DNA of 64,000 bases from Hyphomicrobium sp. LHD-15 (GCF_031157355.1 NZ_JAVIFT010000005.1:214818-278817), one strand, 5' to 3'. Counted from the stretch's first letter, positions 32,649 to 42,515 are shown. Translations and numbers: made by a program. Notes: a model not told the origin generated them from the letters alone.

Positions 32649-34832
32649 ATGACCCTGTTGCGCCGCCCCTCGCTGCATCTGATCGTCACCGCCGTCGTGC
32701 TCGCGCTAGCGGTCGCGCTGCGCATCATCGATCCGAGCCCGGTCGCCCGCCTGCGCCTCTCGATCTTCGACAGCTACCTCAATCTCAAACCGCGCGACGC
32801 CGATCCCGCCTTCCCCGTGCGCATCGTCGACATCGACGAGGCTTCGCTGGCCAAGATCGGCCAATGGCCCTGGCCGCGCTCCGAGCTTGCCCACATCGTC
32901 GAACGGCTGGGCGAAGCCGGTGCCAAGACAGTCGCAATCGACTTGATCCTCGCCGAGCCCGACCGCTTGTCCCCGGCCGCCCTCGCGCGGCAAGCGCAAA
33001 TCCGGAGCGAGCTTGCGCCCATCGTGGCCGAGCTTGCCGCCCTGCCGTCGAACGACGATCTGTTGGCTCGCGCGATGACAAATGTCCCGGTTGTGCTTGG
33101 CGTTGCCGGCGACGCGGTTACATCCCGCGCGCCCAATCCGCCGAAAGCCCGCTTCGCAACCGCCGGCGACGACCCGACGCTGTTCGCCCCGCGCTTTCCC
33201 AACGCCATCGAGCCGTTACCCGTTCTTGCCGCGCCCGCCACCGGCCTCGGCGCCGTGAACTGGCTGCCCGCCGCCGACCAGATCGTCCGCCATGTCCCGC
33301 TTCTGATCACCCTGCATGGCACGCTCTATCCGACGCTCTCTCTCGAAGCCCTGCGCACCGGCATGCGCGAAACCACTGCCTTCGTCCGCGCGTCGGGCGG
33401 CAGTGGCGTGCTGTCGTTCGGCGAGCAGACCGGCATCGAGACGGTGCGCGTCGGAAAAATCGTGCTGCCCACCAGCGGCGACGGCCAGCTCTGGCTCAAC
33501 TTCGCGCGGCCCGATCCGCGCCGTTACATCTCGGCCCACAACGTCCTGGATGGAAGCTTCGATCCGAAGGACATCGCAGGCCGCCACGTGCTGATCGGCG
33601 CCAGCGCCACCGGCCTCCTCGATCTCAGGGCAACCCCGCTTGCGGCGTCCGTGCCGGGCGTCGAGATCCACGCCCAGGCCATCGAGCAGATGCTGTCCGG
33701 CGCCCACGTTTCACGCCCCCCGCTCGCGACCGGAGCCGAGATCGCCTTGCTCCTCGCTGTCGGCGCGCTCGTCGCAGGCCTGATCCGGCGATCCGGCCCG
33801 CTTGCCGCGGCCGCCATTGGAGCCGCGGCTACAGCTGTCATCGGCATGGGCTCCTGGCTCGCCTTTTCGAAGGCGGGTCTGCTGTTCGACCCTGTTTATC
33901 CCGCCCTCTCGGTCCTGGCCGTCTATCTCGCGGGCTCGCTGCTGTCGTTCGTGCGCACCGAAACCGATCGCGCCCGCGTGCGGCGCGCGTTCGGCCACTA
34001 TGTCTCGACCCCGCTGGTCGAGGAACTGGCCGCCGATCCGTCGCGCCTGAAACTCGGCGGCGAAACCCGCGCCGTCACGCTGCTGTTCGCCGACGTGCGC
34101 GGCTTCTCGCGCCTCTCCGAAGGCATGGACGCGGAGACGCTGATCCGGTTCGTGAACCGCCTGTTCACGCCGCTGTCCGAGATCATTCTCGAGCACCGCG
34201 GCACCATCGACAAATTCATGGGCGATGCGGTGATGGCGTTCTGGAACGCACCCGTTCCCGATCAGGCGCACGCCGCCAACGCCTGCCGCGCTGCGCTCAC
34301 GATGCAAGCCCGCATGGACCGCATGAACCGCGAAGAGGCCGCCCGCAAGGCCGCCGCCGGCGAGCCCGCGCAACCGATCCGCATCGGCATCGGCCTCAAC
34401 ACCGGCCCTTGCTGCGTCGGCAACGTCGGCTCGCCCCAGCGCTTCGACTACTCTGTGCTGGGCGATACCGTGAACGTCGCCTCGCGCATCGAGGATGCGA
34501 CCAAGATCTACGGAGCCCCCATCATCGTCGGCGCCGAAACTGCCCGCGAAGCTCCCGGATTTGCGTTCCTGGAGATCGCAACCGCCGCGCGCCTGCGCGG
34601 CAAGGAGCGCTCCGAGCAGTTGTTCGCGCTCGTCGGCGACGAACAGCTGGCGAAAACCGAGAGCTTCAAGGCGCTAGCTGCCCGCTACGCCACTCTCCGC
34701 GACGCATTGGTGCGCGCAGATGCGGCAGCAGCGGTCACCGAAATCGCCACCTGCCGCGCGCTGGCCAAGGCCGCGTCACCGTTGCCGCTCGATGCGATGT
34801 TCGACGCCTATGCGGCCTCCCTCAAAACCTGA
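32649..34832 (+). CDS. CHASE2-domain adenylate/guanylate cyclase
   Basis: Domains in the 727 residues: a membrane segment (about 9-24); a periplasmic CHASE2 sensor (about 30-350, with FPVRIVDIDEASLAKIGQW and HVLIGASATGLLDLRATP); two or three membrane helices (about 355-440); and a class III cyclase domain (about 465-660). The cyclase has its two metal aspartates in FADVRGFS and FMGDAVMAFW, and ends with LGDTVNVASRIE. It should make cAMP or cGMP in response to an envelope signal. It is convergent with a FecR-domain gene, with only 11 bases between stops; this pairing recurs in alphaproteobacteria. Confidence 0.92.
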   Translation: MTLLRRPSLHLIVTAVVLALAVALRIIDPSPVARLRLSIFDSYLNLKPRDADPAFPVRIVDIDEASLAKIGQWPWPRSELAHIVERLGEAGAKTVAIDLILAEPDRLSPAALARQAQIRSELAPIVAELAALPSNDDLLARAMTNVPVVLGVAGDAVTSRAPNPPKARFATAGDDPTLFAPRFPNAIEPLPVLAAPATGLGAVNWLPAADQIVRHVPLLITLHGTLYPTLSLEALRTGMRETTAFVRASGGSGVLSFGEQTGIETVRVGKIVLPTSGDGQLWLNFARPDPRRYISAHNVLDGSFDPKDIAGRHVLIGASATGLLDLRATPLAASVPGVEIHAQAIEQMLSGAHVSRPPLATGAEIALLLAVGALVAGLIRRSGPLAAAAIGAAATAVIGMGSWLAFSKAGLLFDPVYPALSVLAVYLAGSLLSFVRTETDRARVRRAFGHYVSTPLVEELAADPSRLKLGGETRAVTLLFADVRGFSRLSEGMDAETLIRFVNRLFTPLSEIILEHRGTIDKFMGDAVMAFWNAPVPDQAHAANACRAALTMQARMDRMNREEAARKAAAGEPAQPIRIGIGLNTGPCCVGNVGSPQRFDYSVLGDTVNVASRIEDATKIYGAPIIVGAETAREAPGFAFLEIATAARLRGKERSEQLFALVGDEQLAKTESFKALAARYATLRDALVRADAAAAVTEIATCRALAKAASPLPLDAMFDAYAASLKT

Positions 34833-34843
34833 GGCGACAGCCG

Positions 34844-35812
34844 CTACCTGGGCATCCGGCCACTGCTGCCGCGGTTCGGCATGTCTCCGCCACCGCGCGG
34901 ACCGTCATAGCCGCCACCGCGGCGCTTATTGAGCAGCCCGCCGCCGATCCCGACCGCGATATCCATCCCCGTGACGATGTTCTCGTCATCCGATTTGCGG
35001 GTCTTGGCCGTGCGCGTCTTCTTCGGCTTCGTCTTGGTCTCGGTCGGCTTGGCCTTCTCGGCGCGCTTGGTCGGTTTCGTCGTCTCTGTCTTGCGCTTCG
35101 GCTTGTCCGCGTTGGGATACGTGCCGAGCAGGATCGCATCACGCGTGAACACCGGCGTGGGATCGATGCCCGGCGATTTCGCAACGAACGGGAACGCGTT
35201 GTCGAACGGAACCGAATCCTTCCCCTGCAGCGAAGCCCATTTAACGGGCGATCCCACATCGCCGTCACCGCCGATGCGGATCAGCTTGCCCGGCTCATCG
35301 TGGATCCGGCACTTCCCGCGCTGGTTGCAGATCTCAACCGCGCCTTCGTGCAGCAGCAGCCACGACAGTCCATCCTCCTGCACATAGACGTCGAAGATCG
35401 TGCCCCGCACCGTGATCGCCGCCGCCGGCGTCTTGATCACGTAGGTCGGCTTCTCGGCGACGCCCGTCATGAACCGGAACGTGCCTTTCACGAGATCCAG
35501 AACGATCGAGCCTTTCGCCTTGGCCGGATCGTAGACGAATTTGTCAAGCGTCAGGTGCGAGCCGGGCCCGAGCGCCAGCTTGGTCTCGTCGTCGAGCTTG
35601 AGCTCGCTCGAGCCGTCGAGCCCCACTTCGATGGTCTCGTCCTGGTGCACCCGGTCGCCTTGCTGCAACGTGCGCGTATCGCGGTTGAACTCCGCCGTCA
35701 CCAGATTGACGACGATGAGCGCGGAGCCGACAGGTTCCTGAGGCGCCGCGGCCGCGACCGACGCTGAGGCCAGCAGCCCGCAGATTGCGAAGAATGCCGA
35801 AGGAAATTTCAT
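34844..35812 (-). CDS. Exported FecR-domain protein
   Basis: The start at 35812 gives a signal peptide (KFPSAFFAICGLLASASVAAAA). Residues about 45-165 form a FecR-type domain (LQQGDRVHQDETIEVGLDGSSELKLDDET..., PAAAITVRGTIFDVYVQEDG). The C-terminal third is a Lys/Thr/Pro-rich low-complexity tail ending in a Gly/Arg-rich stretch. No membrane segment is present apart from the signal, so it is periplasmic and cannot be a standard anti-sigma factor. Pairing with the CHASE2 cyclase suggests it acts in the same envelope-sensing path. The tail may bind polyanions. Confidence 0.85.
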   Translation of the reverse strand: MKFPSAFFAICGLLASASVAAAAPQEPVGSALIVVNLVTAEFNRDTRTLQQGDRVHQDETIEVGLDGSSELKLDDETKLALGPGSHLTLDKFVYDPAKAKGSIVLDLVKGTFRFMTGVAEKPTYVIKTPAAAITVRGTIFDVYVQEDGLSWLLLHEGAVEICNQRGKCRIHDEPGKLIRIGGDGDVGSPVKWASLQGKDSVPFDNAFPFVAKSPGIDPTPVFTRDAILLGTYPNADKPKRKTETTKPTKRAEKAKPTETKTKPKKTRTAKTRKSDDENIVTGMDIAVGIGGGLLNKRRGGGYDGPRGGGDMPNRGSSGRMPR

Positions 35813-36033
35813 GACAGCCAACTTTCCTTGGGGGGCCACGCAGAACTGAGGCGCGCTTTTTCAAGCTCGCCATTCGGTCGGCCCCAAACGAAGCGGCGTG
35901 ACCTACGTCTACCTTTATAGCAGACGGCTGATCGCCTCCAAAGCGACGAACGAACGTCCCGATGGATTGACACAATTTCTAGGAAGCACTGTCTTGCCGC
36001 CGGAAGCTGTTCCCGAGGGAACAAGGCTGCTCC

Positions 36034-36957
36034 TCAGAGCCGGATCGCGCTCTTGGAGTGCTTTTTGGCCTTATACTCAGGCTCGACATGGATGACGACC
36101 TCGGAGCCCTCGATTTCGGCTTCGAGCGCGGCTTCGAGCCGGTCGCAGATGTCGTGGGCTGCGTTCACGGTCATGGTCCCCGGTACCACCAGGTGAAACT
36201 CGATGAAGAGCGCGCGCCCCGCCTGCCGCGTCCGCACGTCGTGTGCTTCGAGCGCACCGTCCCCGCTCCGCTTGATCGCATCCCGGATGCGCGCCTGGAT
36301 ATCGCTGTCCGCCGCCTCGTCGAGAAGACCGCTGATCGACGCCATCGCGATCTTCGATCCGCTCCAGAGAATGTAGCAGGCAACTGCAATCGCGATCAGC
36401 GGATCGAGGATGTGCAGCCCGGTGGCCCAGCCCAGGACCAGCCCTAAGACGACGCCCACCGAGGTCAGCACGTCGGACAGCAGGTGCCAACCGTCGGCGA
36501 CGAGCGCAGGCGAGCGAAACGCGCGACCGCGGTTGATGAGAAATGCCGACCAGGCCCCATTCAAAGCCGTCGCAAGGAGGCTGAGCAGCATGCCGAACCC
36601 GAACTCGGAGAGGTCGCGAGGTTTAAGAAGAGCATCGTAGGCTTCGCGAATGATCAGGAGGGCCGCCACGACGATCAGCGCGCCTTCGAGCACGGCGGAA
36701 AGATACTCGGCCTTGTGGTGTCCGAATTGATGATTTTTGTCCGCCGGCCGCGCACTGACGTTGATGGCAACCAACGCCGCACCCGCCGCCACGAGGTTCA
36801 CGATGCTTTCAAGCGCATCCGAATAGAGCGCCACGCTGCCGGTCACCGCGTAGGCGGCGTACTTGAGCCCGAGAACCGCGAGCGCCACGGCAATGCTGCC
36901 CACGGCGATCAAATGCAGCGTTCGGGTTACGCGAGCCTCAGTCATCGGAGCAGCCAT
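36034..36957 (-). CDS. Cation diffusion facilitator (CDF) metal exporter
   Basis: About 307 residues, taking one of three close Met codons (36945, 36957, 36960) as start. Six membrane helices carry the metal site residues YSDALES in helix 2 and DGWHLLSDVLTS in helix 5, with FGHHKAEYLSAV between. The C-terminal cytoplasmic domain (about 210-300) has the CDF dimer fold, ending HVEPEYKAKKHS. It exports Zn2+, Fe2+ or similar ions using the proton gradient; the DxxxE variation in helix 2 leaves ion choice open. It has its own transcript. Confidence 0.9.
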   Translation of the reverse strand: MAAPMTEARVTRTLHLIAVGSIAVALAVLGLKYAAYAVTGSVALYSDALESIVNLVAAGAALVAINVSARPADKNHQFGHHKAEYLSAVLEGALIVVAALLIIREAYDALLKPRDLSEFGFGMLLSLLATALNGAWSAFLINRGRAFRSPALVADGWHLLSDVLTSVGVVLGLVLGWATGLHILDPLIAIAVACYILWSGSKIAMASISGLLDEAADSDIQARIRDAIKRSGDGALEAHDVRTRQAGRALFIEFHLVVPGTMTVNAAHDICDRLEAALEAEIEGSEVVIHVEPEYKAKKHSKSAIRL

Positions 36958-37130
36958 CATCCAAATCCATGAAACGCCAAATTCGTGAACCCCAAGGCCA
37001 TGAACCAACGGGCGATCTGAAAATACAGGCGCAACCCCGATCGGAGGGGACTCTAGGGTCCAAAGCACCCACCGGCCACCTTCAAGGACCGGAAGAGGAA
37101 CGCGGTTCCATCGGGATCAATCGCCGCCCT

Positions 37131-37181
37131 AGACCATGATCGCTTCGGACCCTATCAGTCCGAAGCGTGAATCATCGGTCT
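37131..37181. repeat. Palindromic intergenic repeat, simple copy
   Basis: AGACCATGATCGCTTCGGAC pairs imperfectly with GTCCGAAGCG...ATCATCGGTCT around a 7-base loop. The same two ends enclose a longer element at 60246-60408, so this is a dispersed repeat of the REP/BIME kind. Two more degenerate GCTTCGGG...CGAAGC hairpins follow at about 37202-37227 and 37244-37282. The 37.0-37.4 kb gap holds no gene. Confidence 0.75.
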
Positions 37182-37460
37182 TACCTAAAGTGACCATAGT
37201 TGCTTCGGGCCTTATCAGGGCGAAGCGTTGCAATTCTCTAAGTCGCTTCGGGCCCTACTTGCCAGATGAGAGGCCGAAGCGCTACCCCAACGAGGGATCG
37301 TGTCGCATACGCCCCAGGCCGCCTCGCATACGCGGCTTTATCCACATCGTTTGCATCCTGAAAGCTCCAACGACGAAGCAGAATCTGCTCCGAAAGAGAC
37401 CCGTAGCGCCAACTCGTTTGCGACACTGGCGCACGGCTTCGCATCGGGGAGCACTTCGCC

Positions 37461-38291
37461 ATGGCAAATTTCACGACGCATATCGCAGTCGGCACACTTG
37501 TCTCCGGCTCACTCGCCACCCTGACGCTGGCCGCCAACGTCATCGCGCCCGAAAATCTGATCCCCATCACGCTTGCGGGCGTTCTGGGCTCGGTGCTGCC
37601 GGATATCGACCTCAAGGAAAGCCGGCCCAGCCGCGCCATGTTCGGCGGGCTCGCCATCTTCTTCTCGTTCTCGGTGCTGTTCTCCGCCGCGGATCGCCTG
37701 TCCATCGTGGAGCTATGGATGCTCTGGCTCGGCACCTTGCTACTGGTGCGCTACGGCCTCCGCAACATCTTCCACAATGTCTCGGTCCATCGCGGAATCT
37801 GGCATTCCATCCTTGCCGGCCTGTTCTCGGCGGCCGCGACGGCCGTCGTTTTCGCCAATGTCCTGGATCGCCATGAGGGCGTCGCGTGGCTCGCGGCAGG
37901 GTTCATGTTCGTAGGGTTTCTTGTCCACCTCACGCTCGATGAGATCTATTCCGTCGATATCGAGGACAAGCGGCTGAAGTCGTCTTTCGGCACCGCCTTG
38001 AAGCTCTTCGACCGCCGCCACCCCTATGCCACGGCCGGGATGGCCGCCGCACTCGGTCTCGCAATCTGGCTCGCGCCCTCCCCCAACGTGTTCCTGACCG
38101 GCCTGTCTTCGCGCGACATGTGGGCGGGCCTCAATGAGCGCATGCTGCCGAAGGAGAGCTGGTTCGGACTTGTCAAAGTGCCGAGCCTGATCGCCCGCAC
38201 GCCGTCACCCGCTCCGCAGGACATTACGACGGGCGCAATTTCGAAGGATGCACCGAGCAATTCCGCAGCCCCGCCAGCATCCTCTCCGTGA
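37461..38291 (+). CDS. YdjM-type membrane-bound metal-dependent hydrolase-like protein
   Basis: It starts at 37461 (MANFTTHIAVGTLVSG). The His/Asp signature of the family is present: TTHIAVG near the N-terminus, SVLPDIDLKE, HRGIWHSI, and HLTLDEIYSVD. Five to six membrane helices are predicted by hydrophobicity, with a polar Ser/Pro/Ala tail of about 30 residues. Members are called LexA-regulated in enterobacteria, but no LexA box was looked for beyond eye inspection. Actual substrate unknown. Confidence 0.8.
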   Translation: MANFTTHIAVGTLVSGSLATLTLAANVIAPENLIPITLAGVLGSVLPDIDLKESRPSRAMFGGLAIFFSFSVLFSAADRLSIVELWMLWLGTLLLVRYGLRNIFHNVSVHRGIWHSILAGLFSAAATAVVFANVLDRHEGVAWLAAGFMFVGFLVHLTLDEIYSVDIEDKRLKSSFGTALKLFDRRHPYATAGMAAALGLAIWLAPSPNVFLTGLSSRDMWAGLNERMLPKESWFGLVKVPSLIARTPSPAPQDITTGAISKDAPSNSAAPPASSP

Positions 38292-38516
38292 GGAAGTAGC
38301 GGAGCTCTGCTCGCGTCGAAATGAAATACCGTTCTGATCACGCGACTTTCGATACGCCATTTTGGAGGCAACGAAAGATCGCAACATCAAAATCATCGAA
38401 ATTCGGAACAGCCTGCAGAAGTGAAATCGTTTTCATATCAAGAAAACAATGGTGGCCGATCAACGATCCCGGAACGAAACCGAAGGCGTAAATAGCCGAA
38501 CAGCAAAGCATTGGCC

Positions 38517-39131
38517 TCAGGAGGCCATCGCTCTTTGCGCTTCGTAGCCGACGAGATAATTCCGCACGAGATCGTTCATGAGCACGCTCGCGTCGTCCGC
38601 AGCGATAATCGAGAGCTTGTCTGCGGCGGATAGTGACGCAATGCCATGAACGCCCGCCCAGAGCACGCGCGCAGCGCGGCGAACATCCTCGGCGTCTCGG
38701 CCTTCCGAGAGGGGCAGAAGCGTGCCCTCGACCTCACCCATCAGCGCCTCGAGCTTCTGCCGGTACCAGTCGGGAACCACGCGTGACGCCGGGATGTGAT
38801 GCTCGAACAGCAGATTCCAGAGCTTCGGATTCCGCGCGGCAAAGGCAAGGTAGCAATTTGCAAGCTTGTGAACGCGCTCCCGCGGATTTCCTCCGCGCGG
38901 GACACTGGTGAGGTCGTGCAGCAGATCGTCGAGCAGCCTGCCCTCGATCGTAAGCACGAGATCGTCAAGGTTTTCGAAGGAATTATAGAGCGTTCCCGGC
39001 GAATAATTGATGCGCCGGGCGATTTCGCGAGCGGAAAGCCCGCCAAGCCCGGCCTGCTGGATCAATTCCGTGGAAGCTCCGATAATCAGTTCTCGCAGCT
39101 CTTCCGCAGTATGAAGCGATCGACGGCCCAT
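38517..39131 (-). CDS. TetR-family transcriptional regulator
   Basis: The length is 204 residues. The N-terminal helix-turn-helix (about residues 10-56; GGLSAREIARRINYSPGTLYNSF) is classic TetR. The ligand-binding half has the WHG-like pattern (LFEHHIPAS, RVLWAGVHGIASL) found in a subgroup of rhizobial TetR proteins. It stands alone: a 533-base gap lies upstream, and no target gene is obvious beside it. Confidence 0.9.
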   Translation of the reverse strand: MGRRSLHTAEELRELIIGASTELIQQAGLGGLSAREIARRINYSPGTLYNSFENLDDLVLTIEGRLLDDLLHDLTSVPRGGNPRERVHKLANCYLAFAARNPKLWNLLFEHHIPASRVVPDWYRQKLEALMGEVEGTLLPLSEGRDAEDVRRAARVLWAGVHGIASLSAADKLSIIAADDASVLMNDLVRNYLVGYEAQRAMAS

Positions 39132-39665
39132 GGTTGTCCCCTCGCTCGTAACTTCACATTCAGGGCGCCTTGGCGAACTGGCGCCTTATGTCCAAGTGAC
39201 TTCGATTCTGGCAACCGCGGCCCGAGGCCAACATCAAACACTGACTGGAAAATTGGATCGGGCCAAACCAAAGACAAGAGTTCCGAAACACGATCAATCA
39301 GACAATCAAAAAACAACAACATCCGAACCAGGATGGTCCGATCTCACCATAAATCGATTGTCGAGACCGTAACAAACATGACGTCTCCAGAGCTTTCTCT
39401 AGAGAGCGCTGATCTCGATCAGGCAGCACGATATCGTAGCAATATTCAGCGACAGGCGTTCAGAACAGCTCATGTCCGCAAATCACCCAACGAAGCCCAA
39501 CTTTAAGGACGGTGAAACGTTCCGAAACGGCCCGTCAATTCGCTTGGTGTAATTAGTTGCTGGGCTGAGCATACTGAAGATCGGTCACAACTTCAACAAT
39601 GAGCTCTCAATCATTTCACCTGCACACCGGAGGCACGTGGAGGAAAGCTGCAGATTGAAATTTGA
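39132..39665. other. Gene-free stretch upstream of the TetR gene
   Basis: AT-richer than the surroundings, with no credible gene on either strand. It must hold the TetR promoter and probably its operator. An imperfect palindrome TCTCCAGAG / CTCTAGAGA near 39390 is the only structure noticed. Confidence 0.35.
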
Positions 39666-40340
39666 TTAGGAGAAGCACGAACTTAAGCAGTTGTCGTCGA
39701 ACACGACGCAGAGCCCCTTTCGGGGTTTGGCGAAGGCCTTGCTCGTCCAATCGCTCGTGTTCATCAAATATCCGGCGAACATCGGCTTGAATTTGTAGGT
39801 CGCCTCCACGACGATCACGCTCTCGTTCTTGCTGAGAACGCCTTTGGTCAGCGAATAGGCCTGGCAGCGCGCCGGCTGTGCGCCACCGTTGAATGACGGA
39901 CGATTGGTCGTCGCGGGATAGACGCGGGTATTTTCCGCGTTTGAGGCGCTCGACATCACCGGGATGATCGAAATTTTGAGATCGTTGGCGTCGTACGGGC
40001 TCATCATCTCGCCCGCGATGTCGTAGATCGCCTTCACGTCGTCCGCGGTGAGCCTGTCTTCTCGCGCGACGAGATCGGCAATCGCGCTGGTCAGATGATC
40101 GAACCTCTGGTCGATCGCGATCGCACGGGTCAATTCGATCGTCCCGAGCAGGAACAGCAGCATGATCGGGGCGATGAAGCCGAATTCGACGGCCGCGATC
40201 CCACGGATATCGGCTCCGAACTTGCTTACCGCGTGCCCAACTCGCGCGATCGCCCGCTTCGTCGACGCGACCGGCATCGAACACGCTCCCGCTTCAACGC
40301 TCTGGCGGCTGGTCATGATACGCATCCCGTCGTCGCTCAT
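39666..40340 (-). CDS. TadE/TadG-like pseudopilin
   Basis: The start at 40340 overlaps the preceding stop by ATGA, giving 224 residues; the longer frame upstream is a shadow of the neighbour. A cytoplasmic head is followed by the TadE-type segment (RGIAAVEFGFIAPIMLLFLLG, with the prepilin Glu), then an extracellular domain with two or three cysteines near the end. These proteins join Flp/Tad pili or are exported pseudopilins. No tad assembly genes are in the window. Confidence 0.8.
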   Translation of the reverse strand: MSDDGMRIMTSRQSVEAGACSMPVASTKRAIARVGHAVSKFGADIRGIAAVEFGFIAPIMLLFLLGTIELTRAIAIDQRFDHLTSAIADLVAREDRLTADDVKAIYDIAGEMMSPYDANDLKISIIPVMSSASNAENTRVYPATTNRPSFNGGAQPARCQAYSLTKGVLSKNESVIVVEATYKFKPMFAGYLMNTSDWTSKAFAKPRKGLCVVFDDNCLSSCFS

Positions 40341-40933
40341 CTGTAGGGCTCGGACCGGAACGCGGTCGTCGCGGAAAGAACGGTCTTGCCCTGCAAGATC
40401 GGAGTTGGCGAGATGAGATCCCAGATCGTCTGCCAGAAAACCGAGCCCATCTCCCATTCGTAGCAGGCCGTAACTTGAACCGCCGTGCTCTCCTCGCCGG
40501 ATCGCGAGCTGACGGCATCCGTCCCGTTCCCCGCCGAAGGGGTCAACTTGCCGTTCGTCAGGCAGCTCGTCGCAGGCGCGAGCCCCGCGAACTTGGCGTT
40601 GCTCTTGATATGAATGACCAGATGCTTGTCGCACGAGATGAAGCTGCCTGCCGCATTGCAGACCAGTTCACGGAAATCGTCGAGATCGAGCCCCGCCTTC
40701 TGCGCCTCGCCCGTTCTTAACTGACGCGCGGCATCCAACACCCCCCGTTGGAGTGAATGGGAGGTCAGGAAATGAATGCCGACCGTCATCATCGCGAGGA
40801 TCATCACGACGAACGGAATCGAGACGAGAGCGAACTCGATCACGGTCGTCCCCTCGCTATCGTGGCGAAATTCGCGGAAGAAGCGCGCCAGCTTTGCGCG
40901 AACTCTCGGAAGGGGAAGGCTGATGCGACGCAT
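40337..40933 (-). CDS. TadE-family pseudopilin
   Basis: The start is taken at 40933 (MRRISLPLPRVRAKL); a TTG at 41011 would add 26 residues, and neither has a strong ribosome binding site. The basic N-terminal head is followed by SEGTTVIEFALVSIPFVVMI, the TadE membrane segment with the conserved Glu, and a Cys-containing extracellular domain. It overlaps the second TadE-like gene by ATGA, so the two are coupled and probably form a pair of minor pilins. Confidence 0.8.
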   Translation of the reverse strand: MRRISLPLPRVRAKLARFFREFRHDSEGTTVIEFALVSIPFVVMILAMMTVGIHFLTSHSLQRGVLDAARQLRTGEAQKAGLDLDDFRELVCNAAGSFISCDKHLVIHIKSNAKFAGLAPATSCLTNGKLTPSAGNGTDAVSSRSGEESTAVQVTACYEWEMGSVFWQTIWDLISPTPILQGKTVLSATTAFRSEPYR

Positions 40934-41163
40934 GGGAAGTCCGGCCGGCGGAGGAATGGGCTCCACGAGCTTAGGGACCGGCCGATCTAGGAATGGTTGA
41001 CGCGCGCGCAATTTGCGCGGGGAAGGTAAAGAGGGGGTTACTGACCGCCCACCGGAAGTAGGAAGGGCTGATGAGAGGGGCCATCAAGGCCACCTTGCCC
41101 ACCGGCAGCCGCGGGCGGCCTGCCAATCCGGACTCCGGGCATTCACCGGAAGTGAGGCCCTAG

Positions 41164-41191
41164 AAAAGCAAACACCCGGCAAGCCGGGTGT
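41164..41191 (-). terminator. Terminator of tRNA-Leu
   Basis: ACACCCGGC AA GCCGGGTGT is a perfect 9-bp stem. On the minus strand it is followed by TTTGCTTTT, about 20 bases after the tRNA 3' end. Confidence 0.8.
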
Positions 41192-41211
41192 CTCAAGCTC
41201 CAAGAGCTCTA

Positions 41212-41296
41212 TGGTGCGGTCGAGAAGACTCGAACTTCCACGGGTTGCCCCGCTACCACCTCAAGGTAGTGCGTCTACCAATTCCGCCACGACCGC
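41212..41296 (-). tRNA. tRNA-Leu (anticodon GAG)
   Basis: Class II tRNA of 85 bases: acceptor GCGGTCG/CGACCGC, discriminator A, encoded CCA, long variable arm (GCGGGGCAACCCGT), anticodon stem ACTACC/GGTAG around TTGAGGT, and T arm GAAGTTCGAGTCTTC. It reads CUC. A terminator follows at 41164-41191. Confidence 0.95.
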
Positions 41297-41819
41297 ATCA
41301 CGGCTTTGAAGCGCCCCATATAGCCAACCCGCGTCGGCTGAACAAGGGGCACCTGAGTGCCTGGCCGTTCAGGATGCGAGAGGAAAGCTCGCATGAGGAA
41401 CAGAACAGGCGCTCAGCCAATTTCCCGGAGCACATCAGCGCTCTGGGAGCCCGCGGAACTAACAGAGGGCGACCGGGAAGGCAAGCCCGAAACGACGGCC
41501 GTCCCGGAGGGGCCGGAAAGCCGTATGAACGGGGTAGGCGGCAGGATCGCGAAATGCCCGAAACACCAAGCCGCGAGCCCGATACCGAGGCTCCAGCCCG
41601 CCCGGTGCGACATCGGGGCCGAACACCTCCTGCACCCCATTTTCGATAGACCATCGTCGAAGCTGGCGACATCGCGCTCCGAACCGCCCATTCGCACTCT
41701 ATATATGCAATCGAGGAAACGTTCGCAGTCGTTGGCCGCGCTTCCGATAGAGATTGAGAAACCCGCACGGTCCGCAACGGCGTCCCATCGCGGCAAGCCC
41801 GAAGACAAGAGCGTCATCC
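41297..41819. other. Gene-free stretch upstream of lipB
   Basis: Long open frames exist on both strands but have shadow-like Arg/Ser/Pro composition and no ribosome binding sites. A perfect inverted repeat ATGCGAG / CTCGCAT at 41374-41394 may be an operator. The lipB promoter should be here. Confidence 0.35.
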
Positions 41820-42515
41820 ATGATGGATTTCGATAGAAGCCCGGTCGCGTGGATGGTGAGCCCGGGGCTCACCGACTACCCGTTTGCCGTCTCCACAATG
41901 GAAGAGCGCGCCGCCCAAGTCCGCCAGCGGCAAGCCTCCGAGGCGATCTGGCTCGTGGAGCATCGCCCCCTCTACACGGCCGGCACCAGCGCCCGCGCGC
42001 TCGACCTCAGAGATCCGAACCGCCTGCCCGTCTTCACCACCGGACGCGGAGGGCAATACACCTACCATGGCCCTGGCCAGCGCATTGCCTATGTGATGCT
42101 GGACGTTCAGCAGAGGTTCGGCACCGATGTCCGCGCCTTCGTCGCAACGCTGGAGCGCTGGATCATCGACAGCCTCGCCTCACTCGGGATCACCGGAGAG
42201 GTCCGCCCGGGCCGGGTCGGCGTCTGGGTGGTGACGAATGGCTCGTCCGAACGAGCAGCCTCGGAGAGCAAGATCGCCGCCATCGGCATCCGCATCAGCC
42301 GGGGCGTGAGCTATCACGGCATCAGCCTCAACGTTGCTCCCGACCTCTCCCACTACGACGGCATCGTACCGTGCGGAATTTCCGATCACGGGGTCACGAG
42401 CCTCGGCGATCTCGGCCGCACCACCGCGATGAAAGATGTGGATATGTCCCTCAGGCAGTCCTTCGAACGCCATTTCGGACCGACACACGAAGCCTCCCCC
42501 CCATCGCGAGCCTGA
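41820..42515 (+). CDS. lipB: Octanoyltransferase LipB
   Basis: The length is 231 residues from the Met pair at 41820/41823; the earlier in-frame Met at 41754 is unlikely. Motifs: [15 protein letters not shown] (substrate loop), catalytic Lys in [12 protein letters not shown], and catalytic Cys in [15 protein letters not shown]. It moves the octanoyl group from acyl carrier protein to lipoyl-dependent enzymes. The insertion [10 protein letters not shown] before the Lys is somewhat longer than usual. The C-terminus is a short Pro/Ser tail. Confidence 0.93.
   Translation: MMDFDRSPVAWMVSPGLTDYPFAVSTMEERAAQVRQRQASEAIWLVEHRPLYTAGTSARALDLRDPNRLPVFTTGRGGQYTYHGPGQRIAYVMLDVQQRFGTDVRAFVATLERWIIDSLASLGITGEVRPGRVGVWVVTNGSSERAASESKIAAIGIRISRGVSYHGISLNVAPDLSHYDGIVPCGISDHGVTSLGDLGRTTAMKDVDMSLRQSFERHFGPTHEASPPSRA

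Noticed and set aside
32864..35767. 967-codon open frame on the plus strand
   Set aside because: It runs out of frame through the cyclase gene and antisense to the FecR gene. The product is Arg/His/Ala-rich, typical of a shadow frame in high-GC DNA.
41298..41817. Overlapping frames on both strands upstream of lipB
   Set aside because: No start signals, Arg/Ser/Pro-rich shadow composition, and no protein pattern on either strand.
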